Positions 17,979 to 26,336 of a DNA stretch of 64,000 nucleotides are shown one piece after another (position 1 is the first letter of the stretch; every line of letters begins with the position of its first letter). Source of the stretch: CAVVAL01 sp963742725 (GTDB lineage Bacteria; Actinomycetota; Actinomycetes; Mycobacteriales; Cryptosporangiaceae). A program made the translations under genes and the position numbers. The notes beneath the pieces were generated by a model. It was not told the origin of the DNA. It saw nothing but the letters and a program-made list of their open reading frames with translations, and did not search any database. The DNA is taken from NCBI GenBank assembly GCA_963742725.1, contig CAVUMX010000001.1, positions 1,674,001-1,738,000 of the forward strand. The letters run 5' to 3'.

Positions 17979-19144
17979 GACCACATCGGCTGGGGTTCGG
18001 CGCGGCGCTCGGCCAGCGGGATCGGACCGTCGTACTCGCGGACGACCTCGTACGCGGTGTTCCGCTCCACGGGCGTGAAGCCGGCGTCGCGGATCAGGTC
18101 GAGCAGGTCGTCGCGGGTCATCTTGTCGGGGGTGCCGTAGGAGTCGGCGTCGTGCGTGATCTTGTACTCGACGACCGAGCCGTCCAGGTCGTCGACGCCG
18201 AAGTTGAGCGAGAGCTGCCCCACGGACAGCCCGTGCATCACCCAGAAGCACTTCACGTGCGGGACGTTGTCGAACAGCAGCCGCGACACCGCGAACGTCT
18301 TGAGGGACTCGGCCGGCGTGGCCATCTGCGTGCGCGCCTGGATCTGGTTGCGGACCACGCCGTCGGCGGAGTCCACGAAGTCGTGCTGGTACCGCAGCGG
18401 GATGAAGACCTGGAAGCCGCCGGTCTCGTCCTGCAGCTCGCGCAGGCGCAGGACGTGGTCGACGCGGTGCCGCGGCTCCTCGATGTGCCCGTACAGCATC
18501 GTGCACGGCGTCTTGAGGCCCTTGGAGTGCGCGATCCGGTGGATCCGGGACCAGTCCTCCCAGTGGGTGGCGTGGTCGACGATCTGCTGGCGGATCTCCC
18601 AGTCGAAGATCTCGGCGCCGCCGCCGGTGAGGGATGCGAGGCCGGCGTCGATCAGCTCGTCGAGGATCTCGTCCGCGGGGAGGCCCGAGATCTTCTCGAA
18701 CCAGTGGATCTCGGTCGCGGTGAAGGCCTTCAGCGAGACGTCGGGCAGTACTTTCTTCAATTCGCGGAGTGAACGCGGGTAGTACCGCCAGGGCAGCGTC
18801 GGGTGCAGGCCGTTGACGATGTGCAGCTCGGTGATGCCCTCCGGCTCCATCGCCTTGGCGAGCCGGACGGCCTCCTCGATGCGCATCGTGTACGCATCCT
18901 TCTCGCCCGGTTTGCGCTGGAACGAGCAGTATTTACAGGACGCCGCGCAGACGTTCGTCATGTTCAGGTGCCGGTTGACGTTGAACATCACCCGGCTGCC
19001 GTTCTTCTGTGTCCGCACGTGGTGGGCGAGACCGCCCAGCCAGGCGAGGTCGTCGCTGCCGTAGAGGGCGACGCCGTCGTCGAAGCTGAGCCGCTCGCCG
19101 GCGTAGACCTTCTGCTCGATCTCGCGCTTGAGCCCGCTGTCCAT
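17975..19144 (-). CDS. mqnE: Aminofutalosine synthase MqnE
   Basis: A 389-residue radical SAM enzyme that joins S-adenosylmethionine to 3-[(1-carboxyvinyl)oxy]benzoate to form aminofutalosine. The cluster-binding CxxxCxxC is C66, C70, C73 in NVCAASCKYCSFQR. Other family segments are AYTMRIEEAVRLAKAM, LHIVNGLHPTLPWRYYP, SLTGGGAEIFDWEIRQQIVD and CTMLYGHIEEPRHRVDH. Length and motifs separate it from MqnC. It is translated first in an operon with the DUF4229 gene. Confidence 0.96.
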   Translation of the reverse strand: MDSGLKREIEQKVYAGERLSFDDGVALYGSDDLAWLGGLAHHVRTQKNGSRVMFNVNRHLNMTNVCAASCKYCSFQRKPGEKDAYTMRIEEAVRLAKAMEPEGITELHIVNGLHPTLPWRYYPRSLRELKKVLPDVSLKAFTATEIHWFEKISGLPADEILDELIDAGLASLTGGGAEIFDWEIRQQIVDHATHWEDWSRIHRIAHSKGLKTPCTMLYGHIEEPRHRVDHVLRLRELQDETGGFQVFIPLRYQHDFVDSADGVVRNQIQARTQMATPAESLKTFAVSRLLFDNVPHVKCFWVMHGLSVGQLSLNFGVDDLDGSVVEYKITHDADSYGTPDKMTRDDLLDLIRDAGFTPVERNTAYEVVREYDGPIPLAERRAEPQPMWS

Positions 19145-19305
19145 GCCGACCAGGGTACTTGGGCCTTACCGGGCCCTGGCAGGCCGGCGGTGGGAGGCGG
19201 TGGCCCACCTGCGGACGGGTGCCCGAACGGGCATCAACCGTACGGTTGCCGATCTGCGCGATCGAGCACTGGGTGATGCCAACCTGGTCATAAGGTGGCA
19301 CCATC

Positions 19306-20766
19306 ATGCGAGGACGGTGGGCGTGGGGTCTGCCGGCCACGGGGGTGTGCGCACGTATGGACAACGTTGGTCGGGCAGGGCTCCGACCAGGAGGTGCGGG
19401 TAACCGCAGGGTACAGCTGCGGTTACTGATAGTCGCTGTCCTGGTCGCCTCCATCACCGGGATGTCGACCGTGGCAGCGGCGGCTCCGCCCCAGGTCCCT
19501 CCGAACCGTGGTTCCATCCCGTCCGCGGCCGGCCAGCTGACGTTGCCGAGCGCCGGGATGCCCGGCCTCCCCAGTGCCCAGACCACCATCCCGGTCAGCA
19601 CCGACCCCGCGATCCGCGCGCTCACCGCCCAGGAGACGGCGGTCAGCCAGATCGGCGAGAAGTTCAACCAGGCCAGCGAGGAGCTGGTCCCGCTGACGGT
19701 CGCGCGCGCCGAGGCATCCGTACGGCTGCAGAACGCCACCGAGGCGCTGTCCGAGAAGCAGGTCGCCGCTGACGAATGGGCGCGCTCGACGTACATCGAC
19801 GCCGCCGCCCGCCCGAACGGCCTCGAAGGCGCCGGCCACGCGCCGGGCCGGGGCAGCCTTCCCGGCACCCGCATCGTCGACACGCCGCTCACCGAGCTGG
19901 CCGCCGCGCAGCGCGAGTACGACGACGCAGTCGCCGCCGACTCCGCCTCCGCCGCCGCCGAGCAGTCCAAGCAGCAGGAGGTCGACGGCCTCCGCACCCA
20001 GCTGGACGCCAAGAGCGCCGAGGTCACCACGCTGCGGGCCAGGCACGCCGAAGCCCTGGCCGCCGACCAGAAGCGCCGCGACACCCAGAACAACGCGATC
20101 AGCGCCCAGTACCTCAAGGACGCGGCCGGCCTGGCCGGTCCGCAGGCGATCCAGGCCGTCAAGTACGCGCTGGCCCAGCTCGGCAAGCCGTACGAGTGGG
20201 GCGCCGAGGGCCCGCGCACGTTCGACTGCTCGGGGCTCGTCCAGAGCGCCTACGGCTCGGCCGGCGTGAAGCTCCCCCGGACCGCCCGCCCGCAGTACCG
20301 CGCGACGAAGGTCGTCTCGATCTCCGCGCTCCTCCCGGGCGACCTGCTGTTCTTCGCCACCAACAAGAGCGACTGGAACACGGTCCACCACGTCGCGATC
20401 TACCTCGGCAAGGGGAAGATGGTCCACGCGCCGACGTTCGGCGACGTGGTAAAGATCGCGCCGATCTGGTGGTCCGAGTTCTTCGCCGCCACGCGGGTCG
20501 TCGAGGGCACCGCCAAGCCGCCGGCTCCCAAGCCGACCCCGAAGCCGACGCCGGGCCCCAAGCCCACGCCGTCGCCGACCCCGAGCGAGTCGCCGAGCCC
20601 CTCCCCGACGCCGTCGCCGAGCCCGTCGTCGCCGTCGCCGACGCCCACCCCGAGCGAGTCGCCGAGCCCCACGCCGTCGACGAGCTCGGCTCCCCCGGGC
20701 GGCGGCACGCCGAGCAACAGCCCGTCGAACAGCACCAGCCCGTCACCAAGCCCAGGCCCGACCTGA
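19306..20766 (+). CDS. NlpC/P60 cell-wall hydrolase with Pro/Ser-rich tail
   Basis: A 486-residue secreted peptidoglycan endopeptidase. A basic N-terminus and hydrophobic signal (about 38-60, ending TVAAAA) precede a coiled-coil region (about 100-270) typical of RipA-like hydrolases. The NlpC/P60 domain follows, with catalytic Cys308 in TFDCSGLVQSAYG and His near 361 in VHHVAIYLG. The tail is a long Pro/Ser/Thr low-complexity region (PTPSESPSPSPTPSPSPSS type). AAGGTGG before 19306 supports this start. A 10-bp inverted repeat (GTAACCGCAG and its complement) lies inside codons near 34-43. It heads a same-strand run with the next three genes and is a paralogue of 23449-24813. Confidence 0.9.
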   Translation: MRGRWAWGLPATGVCARMDNVGRAGLRPGGAGNRRVQLRLLIVAVLVASITGMSTVAAAAPPQVPPNRGSIPSAAGQLTLPSAGMPGLPSAQTTIPVSTDPAIRALTAQETAVSQIGEKFNQASEELVPLTVARAEASVRLQNATEALSEKQVAADEWARSTYIDAAARPNGLEGAGHAPGRGSLPGTRIVDTPLTELAAAQREYDDAVAADSASAAAEQSKQQEVDGLRTQLDAKSAEVTTLRARHAEALAADQKRRDTQNNAISAQYLKDAAGLAGPQAIQAVKYALAQLGKPYEWGAEGPRTFDCSGLVQSAYGSAGVKLPRTARPQYRATKVVSISALLPGDLLFFATNKSDWNTVHHVAIYLGKGKMVHAPTFGDVVKIAPIWWSEFFAATRVVEGTAKPPAPKPTPKPTPGPKPTPSPTPSESPSPSPTPSPSPSSPSPTPTPSESPSPTPSTSSAPPGGGTPSNSPSNSTSPSPSPGPT

Positions 20767-20861
20767 CGTCAGATACACGGTTCGGCGTGCCTGTAGAGGC
20801 ATAGTGGCTGCCTGGAGGGCTTCCCGGCTGTCTGGTCCGGTGACGCCCCCGCGCGGGGACC

Positions 20862-22157
20862 GTGGACGGCATGACAGCCATCGCCACCGTTTCCAGCGCC
20901 GCGCTCCCGGTCGAACCGGGCGGCGAGGCCACCTCTGAGCTGACCATCCACAACGCTGGATCGGTCGTGGACTCGTTCACCGTCGAGCCTCTTGGCGAGG
21001 CCGCCGCGTGGACCGTCGTGGAGCCCGCCGAGCTGCCGCTGTTCCCCGGCGCCGACGGCTCCGTCCTGCTGCGGTTCCGGCCGCCCCGGTCGCCGTCCAC
21101 GCGTGCCGGGCACGTGCCGTGGGCCGTGCGCGTCACGTCGCGCGAGAACCCGGCCTGGACGTGGGTCGAGGAGGGCGCGCTCGACGTCGCGCCGTTCGAG
21201 GAGATCGCCGCCGAGCTGGCACCCCAGACTTCCCGCGCGCGGGGGCGTCGCGCCGGCAGGCACCAGCTCGCGATCGACAACCGCGGCAACGTGCCGACGG
21301 AGGTCCGGCTGCTCGGCGGGGACGACGACGGCGCGGTGACGGTCGACGTCCGCCCGGCCGTCGTGACCCTCCAGCCGGGGACCGCACACATCGCGACCGT
21401 CCGCACGCGGGCGACGCGCCGGTTCTGGCGCGGTCCGGCGAAGAGCCACCCGTACAAGGTCGCCGTGGACCGTGGCGACGGCCAGCCGCAGCTGATGCCG
21501 GCGACGCTCCTCCAGGAGACGGTCATACCGGGCTGGCTCGTCAAGGCCGTGATCCTGCTGCTGCTCCTCGCGCTGCTGATGGCCGGGCTGTGGCGAACCG
21601 TCCTCAAGCCGACGATCAACGACGCCGCCCGCGCGGTCGCCGCCGAGGAGGCCGCCGAGGTCGCCAAGAAGGAAGGCGACGCGGCCGCGAAGAAGGCCAT
21701 GGCCGACGCGCAGCAGGCCGCCGGCGGCGTGAAGCCGTCGAACCCGCCGATCCCGCCGGTCAAGCCGTCGCCGTCCGTGAAGGCGTCGCCGGGCCCGATC
21801 GACCCGCTCGGCGACCCGGTCTCGTTCCGCGTCGCCGCGTCCGCCGGCCAGCAGGACGTCAACAAGGAGCTCAGCGACGAGGCGATCGTCTCGATCACCG
21901 ACCTGTTCTTCCAGAACCCCGACGGCGACGCCGGACGGCTCGAGGTGTTCAAGGACAACGAGCTGATCTACAGCACGCGCCTCAACAACTGGCGTGACCT
22001 GGACCAGCACGCGAACGCGCCGTACGAGTTCAAGCCCGAGGACCGCGTCCGGATCAAGGTCACCTGCGAGAACAAGCCCGTGCCCCCGGCCGCGGCGGCC
22101 AAGCCGTGCACGCCGGCCGTCACGCTCGTCGGGTACTCCCGCAAGCCGGCCAAGTGA
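20862..22157 (+). CDS. COG1470-like membrane protein, often called hydrolytic protein in CIS neighbourhoods
   Basis: A 431-residue protein, starting at GTG 20862 or ATG 20871. The N-terminal ~220 residues form two beta-sandwich modules of the COG1470 type (SAALPVEPGGEATSELTIHN, then LAIDNRGNVPTEVRLLGGDD). One transmembrane helix follows at about 225-247 (GWLVKAVILLLLLALLMAG), then an Ala/Lys coiled coil, a Pro/Ser linker and a C-terminal domain with two Cys (VTCENKP, KPCTPAV). No signal peptide is seen, so the beta modules are probably cytosolic and the C-terminus outside. Such genes are, from memory, frequent near actinobacterial contractile injection clusters; here the cluster starts 8 kb to the right. 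No catalytic motif is visible, so the traditional hydrolase name is not supported. Confidence 0.72.
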   Translation: MDGMTAIATVSSAALPVEPGGEATSELTIHNAGSVVDSFTVEPLGEAAAWTVVEPAELPLFPGADGSVLLRFRPPRSPSTRAGHVPWAVRVTSRENPAWTWVEEGALDVAPFEEIAAELAPQTSRARGRRAGRHQLAIDNRGNVPTEVRLLGGDDDGAVTVDVRPAVVTLQPGTAHIATVRTRATRRFWRGPAKSHPYKVAVDRGDGQPQLMPATLLQETVIPGWLVKAVILLLLLALLMAGLWRTVLKPTINDAARAVAAEEAAEVAKKEGDAAAKKAMADAQQAAGGVKPSNPPIPPVKPSPSVKASPGPIDPLGDPVSFRVAASAGQQDVNKELSDEAIVSITDLFFQNPDGDAGRLEVFKDNELIYSTRLNNWRDLDQHANAPYEFKPEDRVRIKVTCENKPVPPAAAAKPCTPAVTLVGYSRKPAK

Positions 22158-22159
22158 TC

Positions 22160-23452
22160 ATGAGGCGGCGCTCGCTGGCGATGGCGCTGGTGGTGCTCGG
22201 TGCGATCCTCGTCGCACCGGGCACCGCCTCGGCGGCCACGATCTCGATCAGCCCGCTGTGCGGCGGGAACGACGTCGCGCTCGACATCACGGCGGACGGG
22301 CTGCCGCCCGGCCAGGACCTGTACCTCCAGTCGCGCCGGCCGAACGGCGACATCGACACGATGGGCTCCTACGCCGACCCGCGCGGACACCTGGAGGACG
22401 TGTTCGACATCTACCTCGGCAACTCGCCCGGGGCCTGGATCTCCGTCCACAGCTACGGCACGAACACCCAGCACATCGTGACCTGGTACGAGGTGGGGTG
22501 CGCCACGTTCAGCGCCTCGCCGAACGTCCTGGTGGAGACGCCCGGCGCGCAGCCGTTCACGGTGACCCTGAAAGGCTTCCAGCCCGGCCGGCCCGTCGAG
22601 ATATCCACGCCGGGCCTCCCGCCCGTCACCGTGAGGCCGGCGAAAGGCGACTTCACTGGCACGGTGACGTTCCCGCGCCAGCCGGCATGCGGACGGAGCG
22701 TCCTCACCGCCCGCCAGCGGACCGACGACCCCGACCCGCCGAAGCCGCCGGACGGTCCGGACATCACCGTCTACGCCGCGGCCGCCGCCGCACCCGGGCC
22801 GGATCGCATGCGCACCGTTCCCGTCGTCGTCCTCTGCCCCAAGCTTTCGATCACCCCCACCACGGTCACGGACTCGGCGCTGCCCGGACCCGCCACCGTC
22901 ACCGGGACGGACTGGGTACCGAGCCGCCCCCTGCAACTGACGATCGGCGGGGCCGCCCTGGCGACCGTGACGCCCGCACGTGACGGGTCGTTCACCAGCG
23001 CCGTCCGGCTGCCCAGGCTGGCGTGCGGACCGCAGACGCTCGTGGCGCAGCAGGTGATCCCCAAGCCGCCGCTGACGCTGCGCAGAACCGCGACGGTCAC
23101 CGTCCGGTGCACACCGGCGTTCCTCGCCGTCAACCCGGCCGTCACGCCGGACGGCAGCGTGACAACGGCCTCCGGCGCCGGGTTCACGCCTGGCCGGACG
23201 GTACGGCTGGAGTGGATCGATCTCGACAACCGCCCGCTCGGCGATGCCGGCACGGTGCTCGTCGGGGCCGGCGGGACGTTCCTGCACCCCTGCCTCGTCC
23301 TGCCGAACTCCTTGCTGGGGACGCGTCGGCTCCGCGCCATAGAGGTGCCGGCGCCGGGCGATCCGGTCGCCGGGAAGACCGGAACAGCGGATCTGCTCGT
23401 CGTGCCGAGCACCATGCAACGCGGCCGTGACCAGCTCCTGGAGCGAGGATGA
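22160..23452 (+). CDS. Secreted protein with three Ig-like repeats
   Basis: A 430-residue exported protein. RRRSLAMALVVLGAILVAPG and TASA form a signal peptide. Three related beta-rich units of about 100 residues follow. Each has a pattern like F-x-PGRPV/PSRPL, then TV-x-P/AxxGxFT, then a short stretch with Cys and TL/VL (RQPACGRSVLTARQ, RLACGPQTLVAQQ, LHPCLVLP). This looks like a bacterial Ig/IPT-type repeat architecture. The ATG is 2 nt after the stop of the preceding gene and its own stop overlaps the next start (ATGA), so it is translationally linked to the second NlpC/P60 gene. Function unknown; an envelope adhesin or hydrolase partner is possible. Confidence 0.75.
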   Translation: MRRRSLAMALVVLGAILVAPGTASAATISISPLCGGNDVALDITADGLPPGQDLYLQSRRPNGDIDTMGSYADPRGHLEDVFDIYLGNSPGAWISVHSYGTNTQHIVTWYEVGCATFSASPNVLVETPGAQPFTVTLKGFQPGRPVEISTPGLPPVTVRPAKGDFTGTVTFPRQPACGRSVLTARQRTDDPDPPKPPDGPDITVYAAAAAAPGPDRMRTVPVVVLCPKLSITPTTVTDSALPGPATVTGTDWVPSRPLQLTIGGAALATVTPARDGSFTSAVRLPRLACGPQTLVAQQVIPKPPLTLRRTATVTVRCTPAFLAVNPAVTPDGSVTTASGAGFTPGRTVRLEWIDLDNRPLGDAGTVLVGAGGTFLHPCLVLPNSLLGTRRLRAIEVPAPGDPVAGKTGTADLLVVPSTMQRGRDQLLERG

Positions 23453-24813
23453 GAGCGCACGTACTGGCGATAGCGCTGGGCCTGGTGCTCGGCACGGCGG
23501 TCGCGCCTGGGATTGCCGCCCCGGCCACCGCTCTGGGCCCGGCCACCGCTCTGGGCCCGGCCTCCGCGGCACCGGGCCCGGCCGCTCCGGGCTCTGCGCC
23601 GGTCCCCGGCGGCCGGCCGGTGCCTAGGGTCTCGGTGCCGTCCGCCGGCGCGCGGCCTGTGGCCGGTCCGCCGGTCCTGGCCGCCGGGCCGCCGTCCGCT
23701 CTGCTGACGTACGTCCGGCGGCGGACGGTGGAGGTCGAGCGGCTCGGCGAGACGCTGTCGGAGCACGAGTCGGCGCTGGCCGCCGTCCGCGCGGAACTCG
23801 CCGAGCGCACCAGGGAGCTGGCCGCCGCCGAGCAGTCGTTCATGGACGCGCAGGTCGCTGCCGGAGCCTGGGCCCGCCGCGCGTACATGGACGCGCGGCG
23901 CATGCCCGATCCTCTGACCGTACTGCCCAGGCCGGTCCGTCCGGATCCCGGCGTCGACCTGGACGGAGCACTGGCCACTGTGGACGAAGTTCGCTCGTCC
24001 TACGCCGCCGCCGGGACGAACGAGCAGCGGATCGCCGCGGAGCACCTGGCCGCGCGGACGCGGTACGACACCGCCGCCACCGCGCTCGCCGACCTGCAGA
24101 CCCGGAATGCCTCCCGGCTGGCTGCCGACCAGGCCATGCTCGACACCCGGCGGCAACAGGCCGGCGACGCCTACCTGGCCAGCGTCGGGATTCCCGGCGG
24201 CTCCGCCGCTCCGGCCGCGCTGCGTGCCGTCTCGTACGCCCTCGCCCAGCGCGGCAAGCCGTACGTGTGGGGCGCCGAGGGGCCGGACACGTTCGACTGC
24301 TCGGGACTCGTGCAGGCCGCCTACGGGTCGGCGGGCATCCGCGTGCCCAGGACGGCACGTCCGCAGTGGCGTGCCACACCTGCCGTCGCGACCGCCCAGA
24401 TGATCCCCGGCGACCTGCTGTTCTTCGCGACGGACGCGAGCAACTGGGACTCGATCCACCACGTCGGGATCTACCTCGGCGGCGGCAAGATGATCCACGC
24501 CCCGCAGAGCGGCGACGTCGTACGGATCGCGCCCGTGTGGTGGGAGGAGTTCTTCGGCGCGACGCGGGTGGTACCCGCCGTCGACGAGCCGTCCACGCCC
24601 GTGAAGGTGCCGCCGAAACCCAAACCGAAGCCCAAACCGGCGCCGACACCTTCGAAGAAGCCGTCGCCGACGCCCAGCCCCAGCGCGCCGGCCAGCCCGT
24701 CACCCTCGCCGTCAACGTCGCCGTCGGGTGGCTCGCCGTCCGCCTCCCCGTCGACAAGCGCGTCACTGTCCGTCAGATTTCCCCTCTATTTCCCAGTAAG
24801 CGGGACGGATTGA
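23449..24813 (+). CDS. NlpC/P60 cell-wall hydrolase, second copy
   Basis: A 454-residue paralogue of the protein at 19306-20766. It has a signal peptide (residues 1-23), an Ala/Pro spacer with a duplicated ATALGP unit, a coiled coil (about 95-240), and an NlpC/P60 domain with catalytic Cys284 in TFDCSGLVQAAYGSAG and His in IHHVGIYLGGGK. A Lys/Pro- then Ser/Pro-rich tail follows. The catalytic domain is nearly identical in motif order to the first copy (KPYVWGAEGPDTFDCSG), implying a duplication with the two middle genes kept between. Its ATG overlaps the upstream stop by 4 bp. Confidence 0.9.
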   Translation: MRAHVLAIALGLVLGTAVAPGIAAPATALGPATALGPASAAPGPAAPGSAPVPGGRPVPRVSVPSAGARPVAGPPVLAAGPPSALLTYVRRRTVEVERLGETLSEHESALAAVRAELAERTRELAAAEQSFMDAQVAAGAWARRAYMDARRMPDPLTVLPRPVRPDPGVDLDGALATVDEVRSSYAAAGTNEQRIAAEHLAARTRYDTAATALADLQTRNASRLAADQAMLDTRRQQAGDAYLASVGIPGGSAAPAALRAVSYALAQRGKPYVWGAEGPDTFDCSGLVQAAYGSAGIRVPRTARPQWRATPAVATAQMIPGDLLFFATDASNWDSIHHVGIYLGGGKMIHAPQSGDVVRIAPVWWEEFFGATRVVPAVDEPSTPVKVPPKPKPKPKPAPTPSKKPSPTPSPSAPASPSPSPSTSPSGGSPSASPSTSASLSVRFPLYFPVSGTD

Positions 24814-24942
24814 CGGGTCGATGTATCAGATTCCCGACTTTCGCATCCGTTTCTTCGACACCGGTAGTGCGATCTGGCGCTACCCGAGCAGCACGAGAGG
24901 ACCGGCCCGACGTGATCGCCACCATTCCACGCCAACGTCGGG

Positions 24943-24967
24943 CAGACTGTGACCAATTCACAGTCTG
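24943..24967. promoter_or_regulatory. 9-bp perfect palindrome upstream of the sigma factor gene
   Basis: CAGACTGTG (24943-24951) and CACAGTCTG (24959-24967) are perfect inverted repeats around ACCAATT, ending 19 bp before the sigma-factor start. The core TGTGA-N5-TCACA resembles a CRP/FNR half-site pair but with a 5-bp rather than 6-bp spacer. It could be an operator or an mRNA hairpin close to the ribosome site. Confidence 0.6.
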
Positions 24968-24986
24968 TTACGAGAACGGGACGGGA

Positions 24987-25592
24987 ATGACTGTCGACGA
25001 CGACACCGCCGCCCTGCTCGCACGTGCCAGAGCGGGTGACGACACCGCCTGGAACAGCCTCGTCGAGCAGTACTCCGGTCTGCTGTGGTCGGTCGCGCGG
25101 GCGTACCGGCTCGACACCGCCACGGCCGCCGACGCGATCCAGACGACGTGGCTACGGCTGGTCGAACACCTCGATCGGATCGAGGACCCGCAACGGCTCG
25201 GCGGCTGGCTCGCCACGACCGTCCGGCGGGAGTGCCTGCAGGTGCTGCGGCGTACCACCCGCGAACGGATCGCACCGGGCGGCGACGCCGGACTGGACGC
25301 CGTGGACACCACGGCCGAGCCGCTCGACGCCTCGCTCCTCGCCAGCGAACGCGACGCCGCCCTGTGGCGCGCGTTCCGCGACATCCCGGACCGCTGCCAG
25401 CGGCTGCTCCGGGTCCTCATCGCCACCCCGCCACCGAGCTACGAGCAGGTGGCGGCCGCCCTGGACATTCCCATCGGCAGCATCGGACCGACCCGGGCAC
25501 GATGCCTCGCCCGCCTGCGGACGCTGCTCGAACCCACCGGCCTGCTCGACGCCCTTCCGGGCGTGCGGACCGCCAACGGAGGCTCGTCATGA
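24987..25592 (+). CDS. Sigma-70 family (ECF-like) RNA polymerase sigma factor
   Basis: A 201-residue two-domain sigma factor. Region 2 is clear (ARAGDDTAWNSLVEQYSGLL, AADAIQTTWLRLVEHLDRIE, WLATTVRRECLQVLRR) and region 4 follows (ERDAALWRAFRDIPDRCQRL, SYEQVAAALDIPIGSIGPTR). It is of the short type that recognises -35/-10 promoters without regions 1 or 3. The ATG at 24987 gives the conserved MTVDDDTAALLARA start; a longer frame exists upstream but overlaps non-coding leader. Its stop overlaps the next start (ATGA). Sigma factor, short partner and CHAT protein form a recurrent actinobacterial trio. Confidence 0.9.
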   Translation: MTVDDDTAALLARARAGDDTAWNSLVEQYSGLLWSVARAYRLDTATAADAIQTTWLRLVEHLDRIEDPQRLGGWLATTVRRECLQVLRRTTRERIAPGGDAGLDAVDTTAEPLDASLLASERDAALWRAFRDIPDRCQRLLRVLIATPPPSYEQVAAALDIPIGSIGPTRARCLARLRTLLEPTGLLDALPGVRTANGGSS

Positions 25593-26077
25593 CGCGCTAC
25601 CCCACCGACTCGGACTACGCCGGGCCTGCGGAGGAGGCGCTCGCCGAGCAGCTCCGCCGGATCGCCGCCGAGGCGGAACCCGTACCCGAGCTGGTACTGG
25701 AATCCGCCCGCGCCGCCCTGTCGCTGCGCCGCCTCGACGCCGAACTCGCCGAGATGGTGCACGACTCCGACATCGATGGACTGGCGTCCGTCCGGGGCGA
25801 ACTCGACGACGCCGAGGGCGACGTACGGCACGTCTCGTTCGAGGCGCCCGGGCTCAGCATCTCCGCGCAGATCAGCACGACGGATACCGCCCGGACGCTG
25901 CTGGGCCAGGTCGCGGGCCTCGACGTCACGTCCGTGACGCTCCAGACGCCCCGGGCCGAGTTCCCCACCGAACTCGCCGCCGCCGGCATGTTCCGCCTCG
26001 ACGACGTGCCTGCCGGGCCGATGCGCCTGGTCGTCACCGCCGGCCGCCCCGTCGTGAGCGACTGGATCACCGTCTAA
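25589..26077 (+). CDS. Sigma-factor partner protein, CHAT-module type
   Basis: A 162-residue soluble protein. The N-terminal helices (LAEQLRRIAAEAEPVPELVL, RRLDAELAEMVHDSD) resemble the small proteins that follow sigma factors in CHAT-associated gene trios. The C-terminal ~90 residues are beta-rich (VRHVSFEAPGLSISAQISTT, MFRLDDVPAGPMRLVVTAGR), possibly a ligand-binding sandwich. No transmembrane helix or zinc-binding anti-sigma motif is seen, so it is not a classic ZAS anti-sigma factor. GGAGG lies before the ATG, which overlaps the sigma stop. A modulator of the sigma factor is the likeliest role, by position only. Confidence 0.7.
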   Translation: MTRYPTDSDYAGPAEEALAEQLRRIAAEAEPVPELVLESARAALSLRRLDAELAEMVHDSDIDGLASVRGELDDAEGDVRHVSFEAPGLSISAQISTTDTARTLLGQVAGLDVTSVTLQTPRAEFPTELAAAGMFRLDDVPAGPMRLVVTAGRPVVSDWITV

Positions 26078-26174
26078 CCCGCGTGCCGTACTGCCGCGGC
26101 CCGGGCGCGGTACCGCCGGCTCGGGCGCGGTGCCGTCCGCCTGAACGCGGCCAGTCCGCCTGAACGCGTCGAGG

Positions 26175-26223
26175 TTCGGACTTTTGAGGGTGTCGCGCAC
26201 CTCGCGACCCTCAAAAGTCCGAA
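26175..26223. terminator. Strong hairpin between convergent genes
   Basis: TTCGGACTTTTGAGGGT (26175-26191) pairs perfectly with ACCCTCAAAAGTCCGAA (26207-26223) around a 15-nt loop; pairing extends outward (CGAG/CTCG) with one mismatch. It lies between the 3' ends of 25589-26077 (+) and 26337-26957 (-), where a bidirectional terminator is expected. There is no trailing T-run, as is common in high-GC actinobacteria. The rest of the gap (26225-26330) holds GC-rich repeats of CGGCGCCCGGCCTGCG type and no gene. Confidence 0.8.
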
Positions 26224-26336
26224 ACTCGGCGTGCCCGGCGTGCCCGGCGCCCGGCCTGCGGCGCCCGGCCTGCGCGGCGCCCGGCCTGCGCTGGCGCCCG
26301 GGCCGCGGCGGCGGCCGGCGTGCGCCGGCGGCCGGC

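Noticed and set aside
19410..19440. Operator or terminator from the GTAACCGCAG inverted repeat
   Set aside because: It lies inside the NlpC reading frame near codons 34-43, and no alternative start follows it with a ribosome site; kept only as a note in the gene entry.
24943..24967. True CRP/GlxR site
   Set aside because: Spacer is 5 bp instead of 6, so the consensus is not met; listed only as a palindrome.
26225..26330. CRISPR-like repeats
   Set aside because: Units of CGGCGCCCGGCCTGCG type have almost no spacers and are simple GC-rich tandem repeats; no cas genes are nearby.
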